Source of the DNA: CBDBZL01 sp031399025
GTDB taxonomy: Bacteria > Pseudomonadota > Alphaproteobacteria > Sphingomonadales > Sphingomonadaceae
Length of the DNA stretch: 64,000 nt
Reading direction: 5' to 3'
Assembly (NCBI GenBank): GCA_031399025.1
Contig: JANNOJ010000065.1
Coordinates: forward strand, 1-64,000
Shown piece after piece: positions 10,599-19,341 of the stretch (position 1 is its first letter; the number at the start of each line of letters is the position of its first letter). The notes under the pieces are model-generated. The model was given only the letters and a program-made list of their open reading frames with translations. It searched no databases and was not told where the DNA came from. A program made the translations under genes and the position numbers.

Positions 10599-10614
10599 AC
10601 CATACCGGTATGGT
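10599..10614. promoter_or_regulatory. 16-bp perfect palindrome before the LysR gene
   Basis: ACCATACCGGTATGGT is a perfect palindrome ending 18 bp upstream of the LysR start. It includes ATAC/GTAT half-sites of the kind LysR proteins recognise, although the ATAC-N2-GTAT spacing is shorter than the usual ATAC-N7-GTAT. Autoregulation is inferred. Confidence 0.5.
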
Positions 10615-10632
10615 ATCCCTCCGGAGGTGCGC

Positions 10633-11544
10633 ATGGAGTTTCGACAGCTAAGGTACTTCGTGGCGATTGCGGAGGAGGCCAGTGTGTCGGCAGCCTCACG
10701 GCGACTGAACGTGTCGCAACCCCCCGTCACCCGTCAGATCAAGCTGCTTGAGCAGGAATTGGGGGTCACTCTCTTCCATCGCACTGCGAAGGGCGTCACC
10801 CTCACCGATGTCGGCGTGGCTTTCGTGGACGACGCCAGGCGGATGCTCGAACTCAAGCAGAGCGCTGCGGTGAGATGCAGGGAGATCCAGCAAGGCGTGC
10901 TAGGGACACTGCGGGTCGGCTATTTCGGCACCGCGATCTACAGGATCATCCCATACGCGATCCGCCGTTTCAAGGAATTGCGGCCGGGCGTCGATATCGT
11001 CATCGAGCGCACGAACAAGGATGAGCAGGTGGCAAGAATACTAGACGGCCGCCTAGACGTAGGGTTTGCCCGCTACTATTCGCCGCCGTCGCAGTTGGAA
11101 GTGGTTACTGTGGAGCGCGAGCCGCTCTACCTCGCGGTGAACGCCGCAATGCAGGGCAGCGTTGTCAACGCAGCGGCGCAGGCGATCGGATTTTGTCAGC
11201 CCTTGGTGCTCTTCCCCGAGGCGGGTCGACCAAACTTCTCAGACGAGGTCCTTCGGCTCCTTCGCGTACTCAGGGTATCACCGAAAACGATAATTACGGC
11301 AGAGGATGTCTCAGCTGCGCTTGCGATGGTGGCGATCGGCAATGCGGATTGCATCGTTCCGGAGTCGGTTGCGCAGATCAGCTGGCCCGGGGTTAGCTTC
11401 ACGAAAATTGGGGATGCGGCGGCCGTCTCGGCGGTCAATTGCATCTATCATAGGAACAAACGCGCCGCGGTCGTGGATGCGTTCTTGGCTTCGTTCTCCT
11501 CGGACGATCACGAGAGTGGCCCCCTGCCCTTGCCGGAACAGTGA
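10633..11544 (+). CDS. LysR-family transcriptional regulator
   Basis: Cytoplasmic DNA-binding regulator, 303 residues. Start ATG at 10633 (MEFRQLRYFVAIAEEASVSA) is preceded by a good ribosome binding site (GGAGG, 7 bp spacing). The helix-turn-helix is ASRRLNVSQPPVTRQIKLLEQ, and LFHRTAKGVTLT closes the DNA-binding domain. The effector domain starts LRVGYFGTAIYRIIP. The N-terminal sequence is closest to the CatR/BenM/CbnR group that responds to aromatic-ring cleavage products. No such catabolic genes are nearby: a truncated TBDR lies upstream and a broken IS downstream, so it may be an orphan. Confidence 0.9.
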   Translation: MEFRQLRYFVAIAEEASVSAASRRLNVSQPPVTRQIKLLEQELGVTLFHRTAKGVTLTDVGVAFVDDARRMLELKQSAAVRCREIQQGVLGTLRVGYFGTAIYRIIPYAIRRFKELRPGVDIVIERTNKDEQVARILDGRLDVGFARYYSPPSQLEVVTVEREPLYLAVNAAMQGSVVNAAAQAIGFCQPLVLFPEAGRPNFSDEVLRLLRVLRVSPKTIITAEDVSAALAMVAIGNADCIVPESVAQISWPGVSFTKIGDAAAVSAVNCIYHRNKRAAVVDAFLASFSSDDHESGPLPLPEQ

Positions 11545-11734
11545 ATTCCAATTGGACCTCTTCAACGTGCTGCAAGGCGGCCGTAGTTTCGGGCGCGTGG
11601 TGCTGGGGGAAGTGCCGTGCGACATGGCTGTCGGCAAAGGCTCCGGGCAGCCAGCAGACTTGCTCGGCATGCGGTCAGCTTGGCTTCCGCCTGCTTGCCT
11701 CGGCGGTGAGCGTGCGGCGCGCCAGAGCATTTGG

Positions 11735-12750
11735 GAGCCGTTCGATGGCCGTTCAATCAGGTGCTGGCGATCACGCCGCGGAGGGACCGCGCGACGATCG
11801 CGGCAGCGATCGGTGCACCGGAAGGGGCTGCATTGCCCAGAGCCTGTATTACACCTGGTCCAAGGAGCTCATGGAAGCGGGCAAGCGGCGCCTTGCTGGC
11901 GATACCGCCCGGGCTGCGACCACCGACGAGGTAAGGGACCTGCGCCGGGAGGCGGGCGCGCTGAAGGAGTGCGTTGCCGACCTGACGCTGGAGGACCGCC
12001 TGCTCCAAAAAAAGCATTCTAGCGGATGGGGGAGACCACGAATGAGGTATCCCGCGACCGAAAAGCTCGAGATCATCCGGCACGTCGAGCAGCCGCTTCT
12101 GCCGGCCCGCCGCACGCTGGAGCAGCTCGGCATCCCTCGCCGGACCCTACCGCTGGTATGACCGCTACCTCCAAGGCGGCCGGAGGCGCTTGGAGGATCG
12201 GCGATCGGCGCCGAGCCGGGTATGGAACGGTATTCCGTCCGGGATCCAGGACCAGATCATCGAGCTGGCGCTGGAGCAGTCCGAACTGAGCCCACGCGAC
12301 CTGGCCTGCGCTGTACAGACGAGAGGCGCTACTTCGTATCCGAGGCCACGGTTTACCGCCTGCTCAAGGCCCACGACTTGGTCGCGAGCCCGGCCTACGT
12401 CGTGATCAAGGCGGCCGATCAGTTCCACACCAAGACCATCCGGCCCAACGAGATGTGGCAGACCGGAAGCGAAGCTGAACGGAGGCGAAGCCGGAAGACA
12501 TTCTACCGACTTCAAGATCATCGGGTTGGGTTGGATGTATCTGTCGACCGTGCTGGACGACTTCTCCCGCTACATCATCGCCGGGCGGCTGTGCAGCACG
12601 ATGCGGGCCGAAGACGTCACCGAAACGCTGGACCTCGCCCGCAAAGCCTCGGACTTCGACAACGCCAAGGTGCTGCACAAGCCCCGGCTGCTCAGCGACA
12701 ACGGGCCCAGCGCCACCAGAGTGGCTACCGGAACGCGCACGCTCGCGCGG
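11735..12750 (+). mobile_element. Degraded IS3-family insertion sequence
   Basis: Pieces of an IS3-family transposase are scattered over all plus frames. An OrfA-like part reads CIAQSLYYTWSKELMEAGKR then RRLAGDTARAATTDEVRDLR. An OrfB-like part reads MRYPATEKLEIIRHVEQ, RRTLEQLGIPRRT, DERRYFVSEATVYRLLKAHD, LVASPAYVVIKAADQFHTKT and MYLSTVLDDFSRYIIAGRL (part of the DDE core), and breaks off after LLSDNGPSA. The C-terminal third, with the final catalytic Glu, is missing. Several frameshifts make it non-functional. I found no terminal inverted repeats or target duplication, so the ends are approximate. Confidence 0.75.
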
Positions 12751-12865
12751 GTGAACATACCATGCGGTACTCGTGCCCGAGAGCCTCCAACCCAGAGACA
12801 ATCCGCTTTGCGCAGTAGCGATGCGGTGATTGCAAATCTGCTGTCTGGCCGCATTTCTCTCTGCC

Positions 12866-15619
12866 CTAGAAGTTCGCGCGTAGCCCGAGCGCGAAGCGCG
12901 GACCATAGGTTTCGTACGTAATTACCCGCTCTTCGAAAACAGAATATGTAAAGGTCTCTTCGTCAAAGAGGTTCAATCCCTGCGCGAATACGGTGAACTT
13001 ATCGTTGAGCGCATAGCTGATGCTCGCGTCCCAGATACCGTATGCCGCGACATTTACCGGCTGGCCCCGATTGCCCTGCCGCGTCTGTTCATAGGAATTA
13101 CGATAATTATAGGCGAGACGCGCCTGTAATGGACCCTTTTCGTAAAAGCCGACTACGTTGTACGTTGTCGCATCGGGATCGACGAGGCCGATATTCGCCT
13201 GCAAGCCCAGCCCGTCGAGCGGTGCGGGAAGCCCCGTAAAGGTGTACTGACCGGAAAACTCGACGCCCCTGAAGCTGTCGTCGCCGACATTCTCCGGACG
13301 CGTGCGGCGAAAGTCCAGACCCAACACCTGAATCGTCGTGGTCACGGATTCCGAGATATTGCTCAGGTCCTTGGCGAACAGCGCAACGCTCAAGAAGCTG
13401 GAGCGGTCCAGATACCAGGTCAGCGCCGCGTCGTAATTCCAGCCGATCATCGGCTGGAGGCCGGGGTTGCCGTCGGTAATGGCACGCTCGCGCGGGCGCG
13501 GGTTGATGTTGCGGATCAATAGAAGGTCACTCAGCGTTGCCCGGGTGAGGGTCCTGGCGACCGCGGCCTGGAACTGGACGTCCTCGACCACGTCGATCTT
13601 GAAGTTCGCGCTCGGCAGGAACTCTTCATACGAGCCACTCTCGGTGATCGGCTGAGGATCGGACAGGTTGACGACCGGATCCAGACCCGGCGGTGTCGTG
13701 ATGCTGAGGATTTCCTGACCAAAGCCGTGCGAGTCGACGCTGGTGCGGGTGTAGCGCAGGCCGAGGTTGCCCGACCATTCCCGCCAACCCAAGCTGCCGC
13801 CGAGCGACGCCTGGACGAAGCCACCGATCGTCCGCTCCTGGACCGATCCGCTGTTGCCGGGCACCAGAACGACGTCGAAATCGCCGCCGTTCGCGGCGAG
13901 CGCGGCGCGGGTGGCATCCGGGTTCGTCGTCAGGTTGATCGCGGCATCGGACAGCAGATACGCTTCCACGTCGCTGACCGAATAGGCAGGAAAACCGCCG
14001 GGAAACATACCGACATCGAAGAAGTCGCGGCCGTCGGCCGGCTCGCCGAACACGCTCTGCGGCACTGAAGTGCCACCAAAGACGCTCTGGAGTTCGGTCG
14101 GCGTCTTGTACGAGAAGCGTTCCTTCTCGCGATCCGTATAGTTGATACCGGCGCTAAGGCTGCGCAGAAAGCCGCGGTCGACATCATACTGCAGCTGCGA
14201 GTTGACCTGGTAGACTTCGTCGGAAATGCTGACCCCTTCGAACGTCAGATAGCCGACCCTGGCGTTCGACGTGTCAAGAATGTCGCCCAATCCGGTGTAG
14301 ACCGGCAGCCCGTACGGGCTGAGCGAGAACTGTACGCCGGCGGGGGAGTAGCTGGGCGTGGCGAGATTGCTCTCGAACCACGCCTGGTTGCCGCCGGTAT
14401 CGTCCTCCGCCCGGGACCAGGACACATCGAGAAATCCGGACAGCTGCTGGGTCGGGTTCCATTCGAGATTGAGGCCCACCTGGTAGGTCTTCGCTAGGCG
14501 CGGGCGAACCTGGTTGGTGATGGTCGGTCCCGAGGCGATGCCGGTGTAGCTGGTGACGGTGTTGTTCGCATCCACCGTGGCGGCGGTGACGTCGCCCGGG
14601 CCGCCGTAGACGAAGAACACTTTGTTATCGTCGTTGACGTCAAGCTTGGAGTAGAGACCGTCGAGCGTGAACAGCAACGCGTCCGACGGCTCCCACTGCG
14701 CTGAAACCAGCCCCGAGATCCGGCGGCGATTGGTTTGGTTCACGCCATATTCGACGTAAGTCGGGATCGACACGCCGGTAAGCTCTGGCGTGCCGTCCTT
14801 GTCGAAATCGAGATTCTGGTTCGCTTCCCACCCATCGGTGAAGATCCGCCGCCCCTCGATCTTGCGATCGATGTACGAGAATGCGGCCAATATCCCGAAA
14901 GCGCCGTCGCTGAAGGTCGTACTGAACAGCCCGGAGGCCTGCGGCGAGACTTCCCCACGCAGTTCGTCGTAATTGCCCTGGCCCGAAACGACGAACTTGG
15001 TTTCGCCGAAATCGAGCGGGCGCGCCGTGTACATATCGACGGTGGAGGCGATGCCGCCCTCCACCTGCGCCGCGGTCGGAGTCTTGGAAATGTCGACGCG
15101 ATTGATCAGCTCGGCGGGGAGGATGTCGAAGCTGAACTCGCGGCCCTGGTTCTCGGTTGCGAGGATACGGCCATTGTAGAGTGCGGTGCTGAATGCCGGG
15201 CCGAGACCGCGCACGGTGATGAACTGTCCCTCGCCATTGTCACGCGAGATGGTGACGCCCGGAACCCGCTGGATCGCCTCGGCGATGTTCTGATCGGGAA
15301 GCTTGCCGATATCTTCGGCCACGATCGAATCGACGATGTTGGGCGCCGACCGCTTGATGTCGACCGCACGTCTCAAGCTTTCGCGCAGGCCGGTGACGAC
15401 GATGTCCCCGCCTCCGCTCTCTTCCGCCGGCGGAACGCGCTCTTGCGTTGGTCCATCCTGAACTTCGCCGCTTGCAGCAGTGCTGTCGCCGAGCTGGTTG
15501 TCCTGCGGCTCTGCTTGTCGTTCCTGAACACCGCCAGCCGCTGCGGCGGACGTCGCCGCCATCAGAACCGTGGCCATTCCAGCCACGCCAAGCCACCGGA
15601 CCCGCGCTGCGGTCATCAT
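12866..15619 (-). CDS. TonB-dependent receptor, TIGR01782-like, probable glycan uptake
   Basis: Outer-membrane receptor of about 917 residues. The start chosen (MMTAARVRWLGVAGMATVLM) has GGAGAGG just upstream and begins a cleavable signal peptide ending near ATSAAAAGG. A TonB box-like GDIVVTGLRESLRRA precedes the plug (IGKLPDQNIAEAIQRVPGVT, ITVRGLGPAFSTALYNGR). The barrel ends in YGPRFALGLRANF with the terminal Phe needed for outer-membrane insertion. This sequence type is common in Caulobacter, Xanthomonas and sphingomonads for carbohydrate import. A palindrome related to the LacI operator lies about 70 bp upstream of the start, tying it to the neighbouring sugar locus. Confidence 0.92.
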   Translation of the reverse strand: MMTAARVRWLGVAGMATVLMAATSAAAAGGVQERQAEPQDNQLGDSTAASGEVQDGPTQERVPPAEESGGGDIVVTGLRESLRRAVDIKRSAPNIVDSIVAEDIGKLPDQNIAEAIQRVPGVTISRDNGEGQFITVRGLGPAFSTALYNGRILATENQGREFSFDILPAELINRVDISKTPTAAQVEGGIASTVDMYTARPLDFGETKFVVSGQGNYDELRGEVSPQASGLFSTTFSDGAFGILAAFSYIDRKIEGRRIFTDGWEANQNLDFDKDGTPELTGVSIPTYVEYGVNQTNRRRISGLVSAQWEPSDALLFTLDGLYSKLDVNDDNKVFFVYGGPGDVTAATVDANNTVTSYTGIASGPTITNQVRPRLAKTYQVGLNLEWNPTQQLSGFLDVSWSRAEDDTGGNQAWFESNLATPSYSPAGVQFSLSPYGLPVYTGLGDILDTSNARVGYLTFEGVSISDEVYQVNSQLQYDVDRGFLRSLSAGINYTDREKERFSYKTPTELQSVFGGTSVPQSVFGEPADGRDFFDVGMFPGGFPAYSVSDVEAYLLSDAAINLTTNPDATRAALAANGGDFDVVLVPGNSGSVQERTIGGFVQASLGGSLGWREWSGNLGLRYTRTSVDSHGFGQEILSITTPPGLDPVVNLSDPQPITESGSYEEFLPSANFKIDVVEDVQFQAAVARTLTRATLSDLLLIRNINPRPRERAITDGNPGLQPMIGWNYDAALTWYLDRSSFLSVALFAKDLSNISESVTTTIQVLGLDFRRTRPENVGDDSFRGVEFSGQYTFTGLPAPLDGLGLQANIGLVDPDATTYNVVGFYEKGPLQARLAYNYRNSYEQTRQGNRGQPVNVAAYGIWDASISYALNDKFTVFAQGLNLFDEETFTYSVFEERVITYETYGPRFALGLRANF

Positions 15620-15686
15620 GTCAACCTCTCCATACCGCCACCGCAACCATCCCGTTCAGGCGGAATTGGTTCGGCAGTAACCTGAT

Positions 15687-15702
15687 GGTTTAACGATCAA
15701 CC
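15687..15702. promoter_or_regulatory. Probable LacI-family operator before the TBDR
   Basis: GGTTTAACGATCAACC is an imperfect palindrome whose left half matches the perfect palindrome at 17979-17992 (GTTTAACGTTAAAC). It lies about 70 bp upstream of the TBDR start. The shared core suggests that the LacI regulator encoded at 16826-17926 controls both promoters. Confidence 0.6.
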
Positions 15703-15719
15703 ATGGGCTGCGCAAGCAT

Positions 15720-16829
15720 TCAGATGAGCGCTGGACAAGGCCCTGTGGGCGGGATTGCTAGTCCGTCCGCATCGAACAGCAGCATGCGCGCGGGATCGAC
15801 ATGGAGGGTGAGCGGTCCGGGCACGGCGATCGGATGATGGCCGTCCAGCTTCGCCCGAAATTCGCCCACCTCGTCCAGATGCGCATAGATGAAGGTGGAA
15901 TGGCCCAGCGCCTCGACGGCCTCCACCATCAGCGGTAGCGCGATGGACGCTTCCCCCCGGTCGAGGCGGACATGCTCCGGCCGTATCCCGATCGTTACCC
16001 GGTCCGAGACGGATAGATGTGCTCCGGACGTTTTGACGAAGCGGGCTCCGCCTGCCAATTCGAAGAGGACCTTCTCGCCGCGATGCTCGACCACGCGCGC
16101 GTCGAGCAGGTTGATCGGCGGGCTGCCGATGAAGCTGGCGGTGAAGACGTTGGCGGGTCGGACATAGACCTCAAGCGGCGTGCCGACCTGCGCGATCCGA
16201 CCCCGTTCGAGCACGACAAGCCGGTCGGCCAATGTCATCGCCTCGACCTGGTCGTGGGTGACGTAGAGCATCGTGCTGCCCAGTCGCTTGTGCAGCCGGG
16301 CCAGTTCATGCCGCATCCGCACGCGCAATTCGGCGTCGAGATTGGACAATGGTTCGTCGAACAGGAAAAGGGTGGGATCGCGCACGATCGCGCGGCCGAT
16401 CGCGACGCGTTGCCGCTGCCCGCCGGACAATTGGTGCGGCAGCCGGTCGAGCAACGCGCCCAATTCGAGGATTTCGGCGGTATTGGCGACCCGTGCCGAA
16501 ACCTCTTTTCGCGCCATGCGCATGTTGCGAAGGCCAAAGCTGAGATTCCCGCGCACCGTCATGTGCGGGTACAGCGCGTAGGACTGGAACACCATCGCCA
16601 CCCCGCGGGCCGATGAGGGGGCACGGGTGACGTCGCGCCCGTCGATCTGGATGGTGCCTTGCGACACCTCCTCCAGGCCGGCGATCATGCGCAAGATCGT
16701 GGATTTGCCGCAGCCGGATGAACCCACCAGGACGACGAACTCCCCTCGCGGGATCGCCAGATCGATGCCCGATATCGTCTCCACGCCGTCATAGGACTTG
16801 GTCAGTCCCGCCAGGACCAGCGCATTCAT
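15720..16829 (-). CDS. Sugar ABC transporter ATP-binding protein (MalK/UgpC type)
   Basis: Cytoplasmic ATPase that energises the sugar importer whose permeases are at 20621-22353. The product is 369 residues. Walker A is GSSGCGKS, the signature is LSGGQRQRVAIGRA, Walker B is LFLFDEPLSNLD, and the H-loop is YVTHDQVEAMTLADRL. A C-terminal TOBE/regulatory domain follows (VTIGIRPEHVRLDRG), as in MalK, MsmK and UgpC. Start ATG overlaps the LacI stop as ATGA, so the two genes form an operon, divergent from the rest of the transporter. Confidence 0.93.
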   Translation of the reverse strand: MNALVLAGLTKSYDGVETISGIDLAIPRGEFVVLVGSSGCGKSTILRMIAGLEEVSQGTIQIDGRDVTRAPSSARGVAMVFQSYALYPHMTVRGNLSFGLRNMRMARKEVSARVANTAEILELGALLDRLPHQLSGGQRQRVAIGRAIVRDPTLFLFDEPLSNLDAELRVRMRHELARLHKRLGSTMLYVTHDQVEAMTLADRLVVLERGRIAQVGTPLEVYVRPANVFTASFIGSPPINLLDARVVEHRGEKVLFELAGGARFVKTSGAHLSVSDRVTIGIRPEHVRLDRGEASIALPLMVEAVEALGHSTFIYAHLDEVGEFRAKLDGHHPIAVPGPLTLHVDPARMLLFDADGLAIPPTGPCPALI

Positions 16830-17926
16830 TCCTGTTCCGGCTTCCATGCTTGGGCGCTGCTGTCGCCGACCACGAATTCGGCAGGGATGTAGATTTGCGA
16901 TTCACTCGTGCCACCATTGCGCAGCAAGATCTCGGCGGCCTTGCGCCCCTTTTGATGGGCGTTCTGTCGCACCGTCGTGAGCCGAAACGTCCTTGGTTCC
17001 TGCCCCGGCGGGTCGATCCCGTCAAAGCCGGTTACCGACATTCGACCCGGAACGGCCAAACCCAGCTGTTCGCACCGCACTACCGCGCCATAGGCAAGGC
17101 GATCGGAGAAACAGACGAGCGCGGTCAGATCCGCTCGCCGCTGCAGCAACCGGTCGACCGCGGCGCCGCCGCCCTGCTCGCTGTTCATCGTCTCGCACAC
17201 CAGCACGCCGCGCTGCGCGATCCCGGCGGCGTCCAGGGCGGCGCGGCAGCCCAGGATGCGGTTGTACACAACGTAGTTTTCATCCGGCCAATCGCAGTCC
17301 AGCGAGATGATCTGGCCATCGCCCTCCCGGCGGGGGAAGGTGACGATGGCGATATTGCGATGGCCCTGGTTTAGCAGATGCGCGACCGTCGTGCGCATCA
17401 TCGCCTGATCGTTCGTCAGCACACTGGCGTGATCGGGCGCATCGAAATCGACCACCACCGTCGGGAGACCTCTGGCCAACACCCTGCGGATGACCGGATT
17501 GTTCCTGTAGGGGGCGTTGAGGATGTAGCCGTCGACGATCGCGGTCAGCGTGTCGAGCCGCTCCGGATCTCCTGCCTGCAGCGGGATGAGAACGATGTTC
17601 GCGCCTTCCTCCTCGCACACGGTGGAGATGCCGCGCAGGAAGGTGATATCGTGCGGATCGGTGAAGGCGTAGCTGAGCTGGTCGTTGAACAGCACACCGA
17701 TCGCGCCGCACCGGCCGGTGCGCAGCGAGCGAGCCGCGGGATTGGGGCCCTGATAATTCACCGAGGCGGCATGGGCGATGATGCGGTCGCGCAGCTCCTT
17801 GGACACTTTGGCCGGATTATTGTAAGCGTTGGATACCGAGGTATGGGTTACCCCAAGATCGAGCGCGATTGATTTGAGGGTGGCCCGCTTTGCCCGCACC
17901 TGCCTTTCCTCCCCGCATCCGTCCAT
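16826..17926 (-). CDS. LacI-family transcriptional regulator
   Basis: Cytoplasmic repressor of 366 residues. The N-terminal helix-turn-helix is TLKSIALDLGVTHTSVSNAY with the hinge region around NPAARSLRTG. The periplasmic-binding-protein-like ligand domain contains AIGVLFNDQLSYAFTDP, VTGFDGIDPPG and RLTTVRQNAHQKGRKAAEIL. It lies at the head of the regulator-ATPase operon and faces the transporter/phosphorylase operon. Two related palindromes, one in this divergent promoter and one before the TBDR, are its likely operators. The inducer is probably an imported oligosaccharide or an intracellular sugar. Confidence 0.9.
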   Translation of the reverse strand: MDGCGEERQVRAKRATLKSIALDLGVTHTSVSNAYNNPAKVSKELRDRIIAHAASVNYQGPNPAARSLRTGRCGAIGVLFNDQLSYAFTDPHDITFLRGISTVCEEEGANIVLIPLQAGDPERLDTLTAIVDGYILNAPYRNNPVIRRVLARGLPTVVVDFDAPDHASVLTNDQAMMRTTVAHLLNQGHRNIAIVTFPRREGDGQIISLDCDWPDENYVVYNRILGCRAALDAAGIAQRGVLVCETMNSEQGGGAAVDRLLQRRADLTALVCFSDRLAYGAVVRCEQLGLAVPGRMSVTGFDGIDPPGQEPRTFRLTTVRQNAHQKGRKAAEILLRNGGTSESQIYIPAEFVVGDSSAQAWKPEQE

Positions 17927-17978
17927 CCACGTTCGGGCATAGACTAGCCGAGCGGCTTGACACCTTCAACCGCCTTTG

Positions 17979-17992
17979 TTTAACGTTAAACC
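17979..17992. promoter_or_regulatory. Perfect palindromic operator in the divergent sugar promoter
   Basis: GTTTAACGTTAAAC is a perfect 14-bp palindrome centred on a CG step, as is typical for LacI-family operators. It lies between the LacI gene start (17926) and the start of the divergent transporter operon (18034). A related copy lies before the TBDR at 15687. Confidence 0.7.
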
Positions 17993-18033
17993 GCTCGGTA
18001 CGAAAGCAGATCTCGGAGGGGTAGTCCGCACCC

Positions 18034-19341
18034 ATGGTCGATGCGCGTGGAACCTGGTCGCGATGGGCCGTGCGCGCACTCCGTCCCGTGGCCCTCCTGC
18101 CCGGTCTGGCGCTGTTCGCCTGCGCCATGCCGCAGCCAGGGGTCGCCCCGGTTTACTCGGCGGTAGTTGCAAGTGACACGCGGATCAGCCTTGCGCATTT
18201 CGACTATCTCTATGCCGAAGCCGTGGTCGGCGGCGAGCGCGTCGGCGTGCTCAACATCTATAGCGAGGCGCCGGACTTCGCTTTCGCCATCGAGCCCAAT
18301 GAGGGTTATGCCTGCGTCGACGACGTGGCCCGCGCAATTGTCCTGCTGGCCGCGACGCCGCAACCGGACGCGGCGCGGCTGCGTCAGTTGGAACTGATGA
18401 CCAAATTCGTTTTGCAGATGCAGGCGGACAACGGCTATTTTCACAATTTCATCTGGCCCGATGGCCGCATCAATCGCGAATATCGCACCTCGCTGGCCGA
18501 GCTGAACTGGTGGTCGTTGCGCGCGCTCTGGGGTCTGGAGGCCGCGCTGCGCCACCTGCCCGCGGATGCGGCGACCGCCGAGCGGGCAAGGCTGGCGGCC
18601 GACCGCGTGGTCGCCAACCTCAAGCGGGACTTGCCGGCGGATCGCCGCGATCTCGTCGAGATTCAAGGGGTCGCGGTGCCGACCTGGCTGCCGTTCGGCT
18701 CCGGTGCGGACGCGGGCGCGACTGCCATGCTGGGGTTGATACCGCACTTCCGGCGTACCGGCGACGCCGGAACCCGTGCGCTCGTCGAGCGCCTGGGCGA
18801 AGGCCTGATACGGATGCGGGCGGGCGACGAACGCAACTTCCCCCATGGCGCGCATCTGAGTTGGCGCAATCAGTGGCACGGCTGGGGTAACGCCCAGGCC
18901 TATGCGTTGCTGCGCGCTGGCGAGGCGCTGGGCCGACGCGATTTCACCCAAAGTGCGCTCGAGGAAATCGATCATTTCTACCCCTTTCTCCTCGATAAGC
19001 AGATGCTTTCCAGCTTCTCGCTCCGCGTGGAGGAAGGGAAAAGCGAAGCGGTCGACATCGCCCGGCATCCGCAGATCGCCTATGGCCTCAGCCCGATGGT
19101 GATGGCGGCGATGGAGGCTTATCGCATTACGGGCGAAGCGCGCTATCGCGACACCGCCACCCGGCTCGCCGCATGGTTTTCCGGCCGCAACGATGCGGGC
19201 ACGGCGATCTACGATCCTGCCACGGGCCGCGTGCTGGACGGCATTACCGGTCCATCCTCGGTCAATCCCAATTCTGGTGCGGAATCGACGATCGAAGGGC
19301 TGTTCGCCTTGCACGCGCTTACCGGCGCGCCGCTGCCGTGA
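18034..19341 (+). CDS. (alpha/alpha)-barrel envelope protein of the mannoside locus
   Basis: 435 residues. The N-terminus has a signal sequence ending LFAC, a weak lipobox, so it may be a periplasmic lipoprotein. The body consists of repeated helix pairs with conserved aromatic/acid motifs typical of six-hairpin toroids: GYACVDDVARAIVLLAAT, NGYFHNFIWPDGRINREYRT, ELNWWSLRALWGLEAAL, GNAQAYALLRAGEAL. Similar domains occur next to GH130 phosphorylases and at the end of some glycosyltransferases. Catalytic activity is unknown, and it could be a glycosidase or a glycan-binding scaffold. It is the first gene of the operon; its stop overlaps the binding-protein gene start by GTGA. Confidence 0.7.
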   Translation: MVDARGTWSRWAVRALRPVALLPGLALFACAMPQPGVAPVYSAVVASDTRISLAHFDYLYAEAVVGGERVGVLNIYSEAPDFAFAIEPNEGYACVDDVARAIVLLAATPQPDAARLRQLELMTKFVLQMQADNGYFHNFIWPDGRINREYRTSLAELNWWSLRALWGLEAALRHLPADAATAERARLAADRVVANLKRDLPADRRDLVEIQGVAVPTWLPFGSGADAGATAMLGLIPHFRRTGDAGTRALVERLGEGLIRMRAGDERNFPHGAHLSWRNQWHGWGNAQAYALLRAGEALGRRDFTQSALEEIDHFYPFLLDKQMLSSFSLRVEEGKSEAVDIARHPQIAYGLSPMVMAAMEAYRITGEARYRDTATRLAAWFSGRNDAGTAIYDPATGRVLDGITGPSSVNPNSGAESTIEGLFALHALTGAPLP

